From the IMG/VR virus record IMGVR_UViG_3300033552_000002, positions 64,001-95,346 of that record: a stretch of DNA of 31,346 nt; one strand, 5' to 3'. Positions 5,324 through 12,426 of this stretch are shown in pieces. Positions within the stretch are counted from its first letter, which is position 1, and each line of letters begins with the position of its first letter. This DNA comes from a virus. The position numbers were made by a program, and so were the translations under genes. The notes beneath the pieces were generated by a model, which worked only from the letters and a program-made list of their open reading frames with translations, made no database searches and was not told where the DNA came from.

Positions 5324-5998
5324 ATGAAAGAACAGTTTAAAAGAGTTCATGTAATTAAGCTATCTACAAATGAAAAAGCAACAGGAGACATAAGAATGTC
5401 AATAATGACAGGAGGACTCCTATACAAAGATAATACAGCAATTGCTTGTAATGTTCAACACCTTTATATCACTTCAGATGATGAGATAAAAGAAGCTGAT
5501 TGGTATCTAGAACCTAATGTAGATGTAAAACCTACACAATGTAAAAAAGTATCAGAATTAACAAATGATGATAGAAAAATCATAGCTACAACAGATACTT
5601 CATTACATATACCTTATGTTACACCTGGGAATGAAAATTTAGATATTTATGAGTATTCTATTTTACCTAAACCCTCACAACAATTCATTGAAAAATATAT
5701 TGAATCTTATAATAAGGATAATATTATTACTGATGTATCAGTTGAGTATGAAGATTATTGGGAAAAAGAATATTATCCAAATGGAGTTTTTATGGGTAAT
5801 AAAATTTTAAGAGAGAGATTAAAAATAAATCCTGATAACACTATTACTATAAAATCAACAAAAAATAGTTGGAATAGAGAAGAAATTGAAAAAAAACTGT
5901 TTGAATTATTACAAGATATTTCAGCAGACGAAACTTTATTAGAACACTATTCTGGTGATTATAGAGAATTTAAAAATTGGATTAAACAAAATTTATAA
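5324..5998 (+). CDS. Conserved phage protein of unknown function, 224 aa
   Basis: A soluble protein with a beta-rich N-terminal half and a helical C-terminus (EEIEKKLFELLQDISADE...). A KKVSELTNDDRKIIATTD segment near residues 77-94 and the following SLHIPYVTPG stretch are recognisable in many Bacteroidota phage and prophage proteins of unknown role. An EYEDYWEKEYYP segment follows in the middle. No catalytic motif is evident. I chose ATG 5324 over an in-frame GTG at 5291 because the latter lies within a terminator hairpin. The gene probably opens the 5324-7286 gene run. Confidence 0.8.
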   Translation: MKEQFKRVHVIKLSTNEKATGDIRMSIMTGGLLYKDNTAIACNVQHLYITSDDEIKEADWYLEPNVDVKPTQCKKVSELTNDDRKIIATTDTSLHIPYVTPGNENLDIYEYSILPKPSQQFIEKYIESYNKDNIITDVSVEYEDYWEKEYYPNGVFMGNKILRERLKINPDNTITIKSTKNSWNREEIEKKLFELLQDISADETLLEHYSGDYREFKNWIKQNL

Positions 5999-6026
5999 AC
6001 ACCTCAAATTTAACCTATAAATAGTT

Positions 6027-6272
6027 ATGTTAATAGATACAGCAGTAATTTACAATGATGAAGAAATCATTGACATAATACATGGTAAACAATCTGGCTT
6101 ATATAGAAGCATTAAAAATCATTCTATTTGGGAAACTATGTTAGAAGAATTAGATGAAGCAAATATTACAGCTAATAACTTAGATGAAATACAAGCTATT
6201 TATAGAGACAGTAAGACAGATTTGTTTACATTTCGCATCAAAATATTTGTAGGAAAGACCTATAAAAATTAA
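6027..6272 (+). CDS. Small acidic protein, 81 aa
   Basis: An 81-residue protein with a helix-rich acidic composition (NDEEIIDIIHG, TMLEELDEANITANNLDEIQ) and a C-terminal beta stretch (LFTFRIKIFVGKTYKN). No motif is recognised. It starts 28 bases after the previous stop, with AAATAGTTATG as its start context, resembling the AGTTATG end of leader repeat B. It is probably cotranscribed with its neighbours; the role is unknown. Confidence 0.65.
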   Translation: MLIDTAVIYNDEEIIDIIHGKQSGLYRSIKNHSIWETMLEELDEANITANNLDEIQAIYRDSKTDLFTFRIKIFVGKTYKN

Positions 6273-6289
6273 TTTTAACAACAATCAAG

Positions 6290-6355
6290 ATGGCACATCA
6301 AAATGAAATCAGATTAGGACTTTTGCATTTCAAGCAAGGTATATTTTTATTCTAA
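6290..6355 (+). CDS. Possible 21-aa peptide
   Basis: MAHQNEIRLGLLHFKQGIFLF fills most of the gap between two genes and ends 5 bases before the next ATG. It may be a leader peptide or chance; the evidence is only its position and A-rich start context. Confidence 0.2.
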   Translation: MAHQNEIRLGLLHFKQGIFLF

Positions 6356-6360
6356 AAGCT

Positions 6361-6807
6361 ATGACTAATAGAAACAGTACACCAAGCAATTATCACGAAG
6401 AAAGGGACAGATGTCCTAGTTGTGGAAGTTATTGTAATTTAGACACAGACTTAGATGATAAGGACCAATGCAATAATTGCAGACCTAGAATTACCAAATC
6501 AGAAGACCTTTTGCAACAATCTCAACAAGAAGAAAATGACTTTAAAGCTTTAGCTTTATCAACAAAGTCATTAAGAGAAGCTAGGTTAGAAAGATTTGAA
6601 GAAAATAATTATGTTCAACTATTGAAAGAGAGTAACTGTATAGTTATTCCTTTTGATGGTAGAAAAATAATTATTGATACTCAAACAGAAGAGTATGGAA
6701 TATTAGATTATTTTCCTAAAGCTAACAAGATACTTATTAGAAAAACTAATACTTGGAAAGCTCAAGGTTTAAAATGGATGTTTAACAATTTATTTCCAAA
6801 GAAGTAA
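6361..6807 (+). CDS. N-terminal zinc-ribbon protein, 148 aa
   Basis: The first 45 residues hold a zinc ribbon with CPSC (18-21) and CNNC (37-40), plus an extra Cys at residue 25. A helical middle follows (ALALSTKSLREARLERFEENNYVQLLKES). The C-terminal 60 residues are beta-rich (IVIPFDGRKIIIDTQTEEYGILDYFPKA, then KILIRKTNTW). Ribbon plus beta domain suggests nucleic-acid binding. It overlaps the next gene by one base (TAATG), so the two are coupled. Confidence 0.7.
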   Translation: MTNRNSTPSNYHEERDRCPSCGSYCNLDTDLDDKDQCNNCRPRITKSEDLLQQSQQEENDFKALALSTKSLREARLERFEENNYVQLLKESNCIVIPFDGRKIIIDTQTEEYGILDYFPKANKILIRKTNTWKAQGLKWMFNNLFPKK

Positions 6808-7286
6808 TGAAAAAAGATTTAGTAATAAAGGAACCTTTAACTGGGGTTGAGCTTAATAAAAAGCTTAAAACAGCCATGAATACAATTGATAGGAAACTAA
6901 AAAAATTAGGAGTTGATGACATGAATACTGTTGTTGCATCAACTAATGGTGCTTTTAAAATGAATGAGAATGACAGTAATACTGTTCAAATTTTTACAAC
7001 TCCTAATCTTCCTTACCTTATTAATGCTTTAAGTTTGATGATGCGTATGCAAAGAGAATATTTAGAAACTGCCAATTATATGGAAGTTAAAATTGTTCCT
7101 ACTCAGAACTGGTGCAACTATAATGTTGAAGGCTGGATTATAGATTTAGAAAGAACTATTAAAAAGGTTAGTAATGCTGATCAAATCAGTAAACTGAGAT
7201 TAGCTAAAACTTCTTTATCTAGTTTTTTATCTCAAGAAGATAGACTTTTTTCTACTCTAACAGATTTGAGTGAATTACTTAAATAA
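6807..7286 (+). CDS. Unknown phage protein, 159 aa
   Basis: A mainly helical soluble protein (KKLKTAMNTIDRKLKKLG near the start, YLINALSLMMRMQREYLETAN in the middle, and an amphipathic C-terminus). A short beta region with NWCNYNVEGWIIDLE lies between. There are no recognisable motifs. It overlaps the zinc-ribbon gene by one base and ends 21 bases before a 15-bp terminator hairpin, so it is the last gene of the 5324-7286 unit. Confidence 0.7.
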   Translation: MKKDLVIKEPLTGVELNKKLKTAMNTIDRKLKKLGVDDMNTVVASTNGAFKMNENDSNTVQIFTTPNLPYLINALSLMMRMQREYLETANYMEVKIVPTQNWCNYNVEGWIIDLERTIKKVSNADQISKLRLAKTSLSSFLSQEDRLFSTLTDLSELLK

Positions 7287-7306
7287 TCTGCAAACCTATC
7301 TATTAA

Positions 7307-7350
7307 ATAAGTAAGAAAGTATTAATTTACTTTCTTACTTATATTTTAAA
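7307..7350 (+). terminator. Strong 15-bp hairpin terminator
   Basis: ATAAGTAAGAAAGTA (7307-7321) pairs perfectly with 7328-7342 around a 6-nt TTAATT loop and is followed by ATTTTAAA. The T-tract is short, but the position between two genes fits termination. The inverted repeat could work in both directions. Confidence 0.75.
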
Positions 7351-7381
7351 CAAAACTAAAATTAAAATCAAATATAATATT

Positions 7382-7819
7382 ATGAAAGCATTCAAAATTA
7401 ATTCTAAACCAGCTATTGCTATTATTACTGCAGCTTTAAGTTTATCTGTCAAAAATAAAGCTGGAAGACAAGAAAGAAAAAAAATTATTGTAAACCTTCA
7501 ACATACAATGTTTAGAAACAGAACTAAATATGGTGTAGATGTACTAGAAACAGATAAGTTTCTTTTTGCTGGAATTATGGAGATTAAAGCTATTGAAGAT
7601 ACAGATGATGTAAGCTTTATTGAAGAAGTACAGGTAGAAGGAGAATTAAAAAAAGAAAAAATTGATCTTGCAAAAGAATTTTCCAAGATATTAGCACAAA
7701 GTAGAGACCCAAAACTAAAAACTGAGGAACCTAAACCTATATCTTCTAAAAAGGAGAAGTGTGATTGTGATTTTTGTGCAACTATGGAGAGGTTGAAAAA
7801 TTATTCTTCAAAAAATTAA
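7382..7819 (+). CDS. Unknown protein with C-terminal cysteine cluster
   Basis: A 145-residue protein. The first 90 residues form a likely beta-rich domain (AIAIITAALSLSVKN, KKIIVNLQHTMF, DKFLFAGIMEIKAIED). They are followed by an acidic/lysine-rich helix and a proline/lysine-rich linker. The tail has CDCDFCATM (residues 129-137), a compact C-x-C-x-x-C cluster that could bind a metal. No family is recognised. Its start at 7382 lies 39 bases after the terminator stem, so its own promoter must be close, or read-through occurs. Confidence 0.7.
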   Translation: MKAFKINSKPAIAIITAALSLSVKNKAGRQERKKIIVNLQHTMFRNRTKYGVDVLETDKFLFAGIMEIKAIEDTDDVSFIEEVQVEGELKKEKIDLAKEFSKILAQSRDPKLKTEEPKPISSKKEKCDCDFCATMERLKNYSSKN

Positions 7820-8196
7820 ACCCTAAAAGAAAAAAGAACCAAAAAAGAAAACTCTATAGTTATCCTCTTTTACTTTAAGAGAGTAGGTTTTCCTGATGCT
7901 GTGGCATGCAGGGCAAACTCTTTGCTCAAAGGTATAAGAAATAATTGAGATAGTCAAGTATTGTTAATAACTTTAATATCAACTGAAGATAACTAGTGTC
8001 TTTTACCCAAGCTTATTCTAACTAAGGTCCTCTCGGAGCAATAATCATTTAAGAGATGTGTACAGTAAGAATTAAAAGTGATTAAGATATAGTATTGCTA
8101 AGAATACGTTGTTTATTGTAAGAATACAAGTGAGTCACAGCAAAAATAGATAATGTCAACACTTGTAATTTCCACTTAGAAATGGATTGATATTAA
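7820..8196 (+). other. Hairpin-rich noncoding stretch
   Basis: No gene is visible. Several local pairings are seen: GAAAAC (7847-7852) with GTTTTC (7887-7892) enclosing CTCTT/AAGAG, and CCTG-A-TGC with GCA-TG-CAGG near 7892-7913. TACAAGTG (8125-8132) pairs with CACTTGTA (8160-8167), and a CTTT-GCTC-AAAG hairpin lies near 7920. The stretch lies between two genes, ends at a terminator and precedes promoter-like copy 4, so a structured transcript is plausible. Confidence 0.35.
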
Positions 8197-8233
8197 AAGA
8201 AAGGAAGAGAATTAAGTTTCTCTTTCTTTTTTC
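8196..8233 (+). terminator. Purine/pyrimidine terminator before promoter copy 4
   Basis: An imperfect stem AAAAGAAAG...AGAGAA pairs with TTTCTCTTTCTTTT and is followed by TTC, giving a T-rich 3' side. It separates the hairpin-rich stretch from the next transcription unit. Confidence 0.6.
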
Positions 8234-8247
8234 TTGTTAACCTCAAC

Positions 8248-8270
8248 TCAAAACCCTCACTTATTTTTAG
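8248..8270 (+). promoter_or_regulatory. Promoter-like 23-nt element, copy 4
   Basis: This copy has the core AAAACCCTCACTTATT followed by TTTAG. It begins 15 bases after a terminator and lies 93 bases upstream of the ATG at 8364, the expected place for a promoter. Confidence 0.65.
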
Positions 8271-8363
8271 CTATAATTAAGTTATCAACTTTGTTAATGT
8301 ATTTATAGTGTGAATTTTTACATTTTGATAGTTAACCAAATCCAATCATAAATTTATACAACC

Positions 8364-8543
8364 ATGTCAGACAAAAAAGTAAAAAGAAACAGAATTATTT
8401 CTGGTAAGTTTGTAGCATCTACTAACAATTTAAAAAACATAATGGGTAAACGTCTTGACGTTACTGTGAAATATGTAGAGACAGGATTCTGTAATAGAAT
8501 TGTTTCTCAAGAAATTGTAGGTATTAGGCATTTTGCTTATTAA
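8364..8543 (+). CDS. Small basic protein, 59 aa
   Basis: The protein begins MSDKKVKRNRIISGKFVAST, with a basic N-terminus, and continues with a beta-rich body (KRLDVTVKYVETGFCNRIVSQ). It is plausibly a small nucleic-acid-binding beta-barrel. It is the first gene after promoter-like copy 4 and is followed by a long hairpin, as for the 1055 gene, suggesting similar regulation. It is not recognised as a known family. Confidence 0.7.
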   Translation: MSDKKVKRNRIISGKFVASTNNLKNIMGKRLDVTVKYVETGFCNRIVSQEIVGIRHFAY

Positions 8544-8555
8544 GATGCCAAGTAT

Positions 8556-8598
8556 ATAATAAGGTGTATATAGTTATAAAACTATTACACTTTATTAT
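8556..8598 (+). terminator. 19-bp hairpin, probable attenuator or terminator
   Basis: ATAATAAGGTGTA plus ATAGTT (one bulged T) pairs with AACTATTACACTTTATTAT around an ATAA loop: 19 pairs with one G-U. The following sequence is AT-rich but not a clean T-tract, so partial termination or transcript stabilisation are both possible. Confidence 0.6.
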
Positions 8599-8635
8599 TA
8601 ATTAAAGTAAATATTAATATTAATCATTATACACA

Positions 8636-8881
8636 ATGTTAAGAAAGTTTATAAATTGGCTAATAAGCCTTGTAAATCCGCCTATAGAAAAGATACAGAC
8701 AGATGAAGCTAAGAAACTATTAGATTCAATAATCTACAGGTTTTCTATTGAAGAGCAATCTCAAATAGTTTTTAAGTTAAAGGAAGAGTTAATACATCAT
8801 AGAAGACAAGAAATTCTAGATACTGATACTCACCTTTGCAGATTAAAAGAAAATTTACTCTTATTAGAGTACAAAGAATAG
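8636..8881 (+). CDS. Small helical protein, 81 aa
   Basis: An almost wholly helical protein: an amphipathic N-terminus (MLRKFINWLISLVNPP), then two charged helices (TDEAKKLLDSIIYRF, EEQSQIVFKLKEELIHHRRQEIL) and a terminal leucine-rich stretch (LKENLLLLEYKE). The N-terminal 14 residues could associate with a membrane. No family is recognised. It is followed 35 bases downstream by a stem-loop with a T-rich tail, so it ends this transcription unit. Confidence 0.65.
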   Translation: MLRKFINWLISLVNPPIEKIQTDEAKKLLDSIIYRFSIEEQSQIVFKLKEELIHHRRQEILDTDTHLCRLKENLLLLEYKE

Positions 8882-8915
8882 ATTTAGATTGGACTAGGTT
8901 TAACGGGGGGAGTAT

Positions 8916-8961
8916 AGAGGAAAATTAAGTCTCGAGTAGCATTTTCCTCTTCTCTTTCTTT
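8916..8961 (+). terminator. Terminator after the 8636-8881 gene
   Basis: AGAGGAAAAT (8916-8925) pairs exactly with ATTTTCCTCT (8941-8950) and is followed by TCTCTTTCTTT. The loop is 15 nt. Confidence 0.7.
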
Positions 8962-8986
8962 AATATAGTTAGTCTAGGTAAAAATT

Positions 8987-9113
8987 TAAAGTTAAGTAGG
9001 GAGTATAAGGTTCTGGAAGCTCTCAATAATATTCCAGGTTACTGAGAAGGTGTGAGAAGTTAATTCGGGGAACTATCTTACACCAAGTAGTATATAATAA
9101 AAACTTAACTTTA
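8987..9113 (+). ncRNA. Putative 127-nt structured RNA directly upstream of the tmRNA
   Basis: TAAAGTTAAGT (8987-8997) pairs exactly with ACTTAACTTTA (9103-9113). Inside are CTGGAA/TTCCAG (9013-9018 with 9032-9037) and a 13-bp hairpin with one bulge and one G-U (9049-9061 with 9071-9084, loop AATTCGGGG). It lies 11 bases from the tmRNA 5' end, so the two may be cotranscribed and separated by processing. Confidence 0.5.
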
Positions 9114-9123
9114 TTGTTTTAAT

Positions 9124-9516
9124 GGGGATGACTGGTTTTGACAGTTTGCACGCTTTTATACAATTCAGCTCAGAGAGATAACTGATTAAAACTAAGGTGA
9201 ATCATTTTAAATGACAAACAAACCGAGAATGCCCAAGTACAAGCTAACATGAATGCGGTAAATAACATCTTAAATGGTGTTGTTGCTTTGTTCTCTACTT
9301 CAGAAGAAGTGGAATTAGCTGTGGCTGCCTAAGCCAAAGAATTAGGTTTTATGATTATATTTTTTATACTGGTTTCCTTATTCCTAAAATAAGGTGGTGG
9401 TAGTCAACTATTTAGTAGGCCCTTTGTCTAACTTAAAGACTTTAAATAAAAGTAAGCTGTAAAAAATTGTGTAATTGAAGTAATCTTGGACCCGAGTTCG
9501 ATTCTCGGCATCTCCA
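9124..9516 (+). ncRNA. ssrA: tmRNA (ssrA), phage-encoded, with a long tag frame
   Basis: tmRNA releases stalled ribosomes by acting first as an alanyl-tRNA and then as a short mRNA that adds a degradation tag. The 5' end GGGGATGACTGGTTTTGACA is the classic tmRNA start. The 3' end has a T-arm, CCGAG-TTCGATT-CTCGG (9492-9508), followed by CATCTCC. GGGGATG (9124-9130) pairs with CATCTCC (9509-9515) as a 7-bp acceptor with one G-U. The discriminator is A and CCA is not encoded. The tag frame ends GAA GTG GAA TTA GCT GTG GCT GCC TAA (stop 9330-9332), giving EVELAVAA, a typical Ala-Ala degron end. The same frame is open back to a TGA at 9198-9200, so the tag may be about 39-43 residues, far longer than usual. 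The resume codon is not certain; GAC at 9213 lies about 90 nt from the 5' end. Confidence 0.93.
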
Positions 9517-9901
9517 CAATATGTACACCCAGCACTTAATAAAGATTTTAGGTTAATTTGCTGATACCTAGACGGATAAAAAGAGTGTCTTTAAAAGCCT
9601 GAAAATGATAGCAAATAATCAAGTAAGGAAAGAAGGTAGTTAAGAAATGTGAGCATTGCAAGGCAATATCAGTGAAGCTACTGGTTGAAGTGGGTAATAT
9701 TACAAAAATGGAAACGTTCTTATTTTTAACGTAATTACAAAGTTGGCACTTTGTACAAAACAAGTAAGATTTTAAATCTTACATAATGTAATTGGAAAAA
9801 CATAATCTCCGTATAAGTGCCCTATAATGTTTTTATTGTTAATTATGATTTGTTGTAAAATCAAAAAAATGTATAGGTTTGACCATTTACCTGTACAACA
9901 T
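9517..9901 (+). other. Noncoding hairpin-rich spacer between tmRNA and tRNA
   Basis: No gene on either strand is convincing. Clear hairpins are ACAAAGT-TGGC-ACTTTGT (about 9737-9754), the near-palindrome GTAAGATTT-T-AAATCTTAC (about 9763-9781) and TGTATAGGT with ACCTGTACA (about 9870-9897), immediately before the tRNA. A structured RNA or the 3' trailer of the tmRNA precursor is possible. Confidence 0.4.
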
Positions 9902-9978
9902 GGAGAGATTAGCTAAAATCTGGTAGAGCAAAAGATGTTAAAATCTTTGGTGTGTGGGTTCAAATCCCACTCTCTCTA
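9902..9978 (+). tRNA. tRNA-like gene, probably tRNA-Asn(GTT), with atypical anticodon loop
   Basis: The acceptor GGAGAGA (9902-9908) pairs with TCTCTCT (9971-9977, one G-U), and the discriminator is A. The D-arm region contains GCT...GGTAGAGC. The T-arm is GTGGG-TTCAAAT-CCCAC. The anticodon stem AAAGA pairs with TCTTT around an 8-nt loop TGTTAAAA, one base more than the normal seven; U33-GTT-AA fits Asn if one A is extra. The acceptor-to-D linker is 3 nt instead of 2. CCA is not encoded. It is either a functional but unusual tRNA, a frameshift-suppressor type, or a decaying copy. Confidence 0.75.
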
Positions 9979-10276
9979 CACAAATTGTCTAGATTCTAAG
10001 AAGTCCATCCCTTAAAAGACTTAAACATAGTTTTTAACTTTGTAGTGTGCTTAATGAGGTCCAACTGATTTGAAATTTTTAGACTTTGGGGGCAGTAAAT
10101 AGTAACAGTAGCTATTTAATTATACTATTCATACTCTGTTGAGTCACTGTAAAAAAGCTGTCCTTTTGAAATTAATAAAAAGCATAACGAGAAACAAAAC
10201 TAAGGAAAAATAGTAAGCAGGTTTTTATGCTTTCTTGCATTACTATTATCCAAAAAAACATTTAAATTAAAACATT
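9979..10276 (+). other. Leader region upstream of the replication operon
   Basis: There is no gene. A hairpin AATAGTAA-GCA (10209-10219) pairs with TGC-A-TTACTATT (10236-10247) just before the ATG at 10277, and AATAGT/ACTATT pairs near 10098 and 10125. This is the likely leader and promoter region of the replication module, but I cannot find a copy of the 23-nt element here, so a different promoter class may be used. Confidence 0.45.
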
Positions 10277-10936
10277 ATGAGTGAAGTAGCCCAAAGTGCA
10301 GTTGCACAAGACAGAATCAGAAAAGAAGAAACTTTTCATCCAATTTTGGTAACAAGAGTTTACAAATCAGAGTACCAAAAAGAAGGTACACAAACTGCTG
10401 AACTTAAACAGACTGTAGAAACAAAGAGTTTCTATCCATCAAAGTCTGTAAGCAGTGATCTTCAAGATAATCCATTTGACTTGAAAGAGTTTGGATTTGA
10501 AGAAAGTGAATACAATGCTTCTTCAGTAAGAGTTGCCTGGATAGACATTCCTTTGGACTGTACAGAAGAAGTTGCTAAAGCTAAAATAGCTAGTTTGGCT
10601 AAAGCTAGACTTTACAGAATTTTGTCAAATCATCCTATCATATCTGATAGACAACAGTATGCTATTGACAATCCTATTCCTGGTGCAACTACTAGACTTA
10701 GTATAGAAGTTCTTGGTGATAGACAAGCTGTTAGATATCCAAAAGATCATCCTACCAATGCTGGTGGCCTGATTATGGACACTAATGGTAAACCACAATT
10801 TAAAGCAGTCTTTTTCAGATCAACTTTAATGTTGGATGTGGACAAGAGAAATGAAATTAAAGATGATTTCTATGCTACTCCAACTATGTTGGAAGAGATG
10901 ACAGGAGTTGTTTCTCAAAGTTTAACAAGACTTTAA
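10277..10936 (+). CDS. Conserved phage protein heading the replication module, 219 aa
   Basis: A soluble protein with an extended polar N-terminus (residues 1-50), a helical region with VAKAKIASLAKARLYRILS (about 98-116), and a beta-rich C-terminal half. The C-terminal half includes ISDRQQYAIDNPIPGATTR and AVFFRSTLMLDVDKR. No catalytic motif is recognised. It is the first gene before the SF1 helicase and is followed by its own terminator, so it may be made in excess over the enzymes downstream. That pattern, with the lack of an active site, would fit a DNA-binding or structural replication factor; this is inference. The start at 10277 has a good A-rich leader. Confidence 0.75.
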   Translation: MSEVAQSAVAQDRIRKEETFHPILVTRVYKSEYQKEGTQTAELKQTVETKSFYPSKSVSSDLQDNPFDLKEFGFEESEYNASSVRVAWIDIPLDCTEEVAKAKIASLAKARLYRILSNHPIISDRQQYAIDNPIPGATTRLSIEVLGDRQAVRYPKDHPTNAGGLIMDTNGKPQFKAVFFRSTLMLDVDKRNEIKDDFYATPTMLEEMTGVVSQSLTRL

Positions 10937-10942
10937 TATTTC

Positions 10943-10988
10943 AAAAGTAAAAGTAAAGAGTAGGGTGTTTGCCTTACTTTTTACTTTT
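10943..10988 (+). terminator. Terminator between 10277-10936 and the SF1 helicase
   Basis: An imperfect stem of AAAAGTAAAAGTAAAGAGTAGG pairs with CCTTACTTTTTACTTTT and is followed by T residues. It spans the first codons of a possible 17-codon upstream extension of the helicase gene, which supports the later ATG at 11020. Confidence 0.7.
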
Positions 10989-11019
10989 TTTTATTAATAC
11001 TACTATAAATAATTTAAAA

Positions 11020-12426
11020 ATGGAGTTAAAGCAAGGGCAGAAAATAGGTCTTCAAGAAAGTCTTAAAATTTTAGAAACAGAGAAAAGACTCTTAGTTAGA
11101 GGAAGTGCTGGAACAGGTAAAACTTCTATGGTTAATGCTTTAATTGATGCAACAATAGAAGAGTTTAACATTAAAGGTCATATAGTTTGCTCAGCTCCTA
11201 CTCATAAGGCATTAGCTATTTTATCAAGTAAGATAGATAATTCAAAAGTTGTTTTTTCTACTATACATTCTGTACTAAAGTATCAAAAAAAGACTAACAG
11301 ATTCACTGGTGAAGAAACTTTTGGCCCTTCATTTAGTCCAAAATATCCTCCAATGCAAGGCTTTGGTTTACTTTTAATTGATGAAGCTTCTATGCTAGGT
11401 ATAGAAATGCTAGGTTATATTGAAATGTATTCTGGAAGATGTATAGTTATTTTTGTAGGTGATGATAAACAAATTAATCCTGTAGGAGAAGATGAAAGTC
11501 CTGTATTCTTAGGTAAACCTACTATGTATAGTAAACTTGAAGATGTACATGATGAAGCTGTTGTACCTTATTACTTTGAGAAAATTCAAAAATGGGTTAC
11601 ATTTAATCCTTATCCTCAAGTTGAATTAACTGAAATTATTAGACAAGGAGAAGGGAACCCAATTATTACTTTAAGTAGAAATGTAAATCTTATCAAAGAA
11701 GGTGAAAAGCAAGTAAATGAAGCTGGCCAAGGTTTTCTTTACACTGAAAACCTACCTAAAATCATTGAAGAGCTTGCAGCTGTTAATGGTACTGATGAAT
11801 GGAAATACTTAGCTTGGACAAATGCTGAAGTTGATAAAATAAATCAGCAAGTCAGAGAAAGAATCTATGGACCTGAACCAGCTAAAGTTGAATTAGGTGA
11901 AAGCATTATTTTTGATGCTCCTTATGGTACTTTATACAACACAAATCAAGAGTTAAAGGTTGAAACTTTAGATATTGATTTTGTTGAATTTGACCAAGTA
12001 GTAGAAAATAGTTCAAGAGAATCTGTCAAAAAGAAAATGATACTTAAATGCTATATAGTAAATGGTAAAAAAGTTGATGACTGGGGAGATGGAATTTTAC
12101 GTTGGAGAGGTGTTTTTATTATACATGAAAATGCTGAAAACAACTTAAAACATTACTTATATCTAATGGCTAACAACTGTAGAAATAAGTTATTAGACTA
12201 TGTTACTAAGAATGATTTTGCAGCTAGTTTTGCAAGGTTCAAATACAATCATGCAGTATCAATTCATAAGTCCCAAGGTTCTACCTACAAGAATACTATA
12301 CTGAATGTGAAAAATGTCAACATGAATTCTAATGAGCAAGAAAAACAAAGACTATTTTACACAGGTATTACAAGAGCAAGTTATTTACTAATTTTATATA
12401 ACAATATTTATAATGGCAGATCATAA
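11020..12426 (+). CDS. SF1B DNA helicase, RecD2/Dda-like
   Basis: A 468-residue helicase expected to unwind DNA 5' to 3' during replication or recombination. Visible motifs in order: Walker A GSAGTGKTS (residues 28-36); motif Ia with CSAPTHKA; Walker B LLLIDEASMLG; motif III VFVGDDKQINPVGEDESPVF; motif IV region with LTEIIRQGEGNPII; motif V-like SIHKSQGSTYKNT; and motif VI LFYTGITRA. The DEAS and GITRA forms match the RecD/Dda branch and not UvrD. The start at ATG 11020 gives a normal N-terminus; a 17-codon upstream extension would run through the terminator. It overlaps the next gene by 14 bases. Confidence 0.93.
   Translation: MELKQGQKIGLQESLKILETEKRLLVRGSAGTGKTSMVNALIDATIEEFNIKGHIVCSAPTHKALAILSSKIDNSKVVFSTIHSVLKYQKKTNRFTGEETFGPSFSPKYPPMQGFGLLLIDEASMLGIEMLGYIEMYSGRCIVIFVGDDKQINPVGEDESPVFLGKPTMYSKLEDVHDEAVVPYYFEKIQKWVTFNPYPQVELTEIIRQGEGNPIITLSRNVNLIKEGEKQVNEAGQGFLYTENLPKIIEELAAVNGTDEWKYLAWTNAEVDKINQQVRERIYGPEPAKVELGESIIFDAPYGTLYNTNQELKVETLDIDFVEFDQVVENSSRESVKKKMILKCYIVNGKKVDDWGDGILRWRGVFIIHENAENNLKHYLYLMANNCRNKLLDYVTKNDFAASFARFKYNHAVSIHKSQGSTYKNTILNVKNVNMNSNEQEKQRLFYTGITRASYLLILYNNIYNGRS

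Noticed and set aside
5635-5690. Further copy of the promoter-like element
   Set aside because: Only AAACCCTCAC matches, inside a coding region, without the rest of the 23-nt element.
9548-9763. 71-codon minus-strand frame in the tmRNA-tRNA spacer
   Set aside because: It lies in hairpin-rich DNA, against the direction of all neighbours, with low-complexity composition.
10969-11019. 17-codon upstream extension of the SF1 helicase
   Set aside because: It lies within the terminator hairpin at 10943-10988 and encodes a hydrophobic, low-complexity start; ATG 11020 gives a proper N-terminus.
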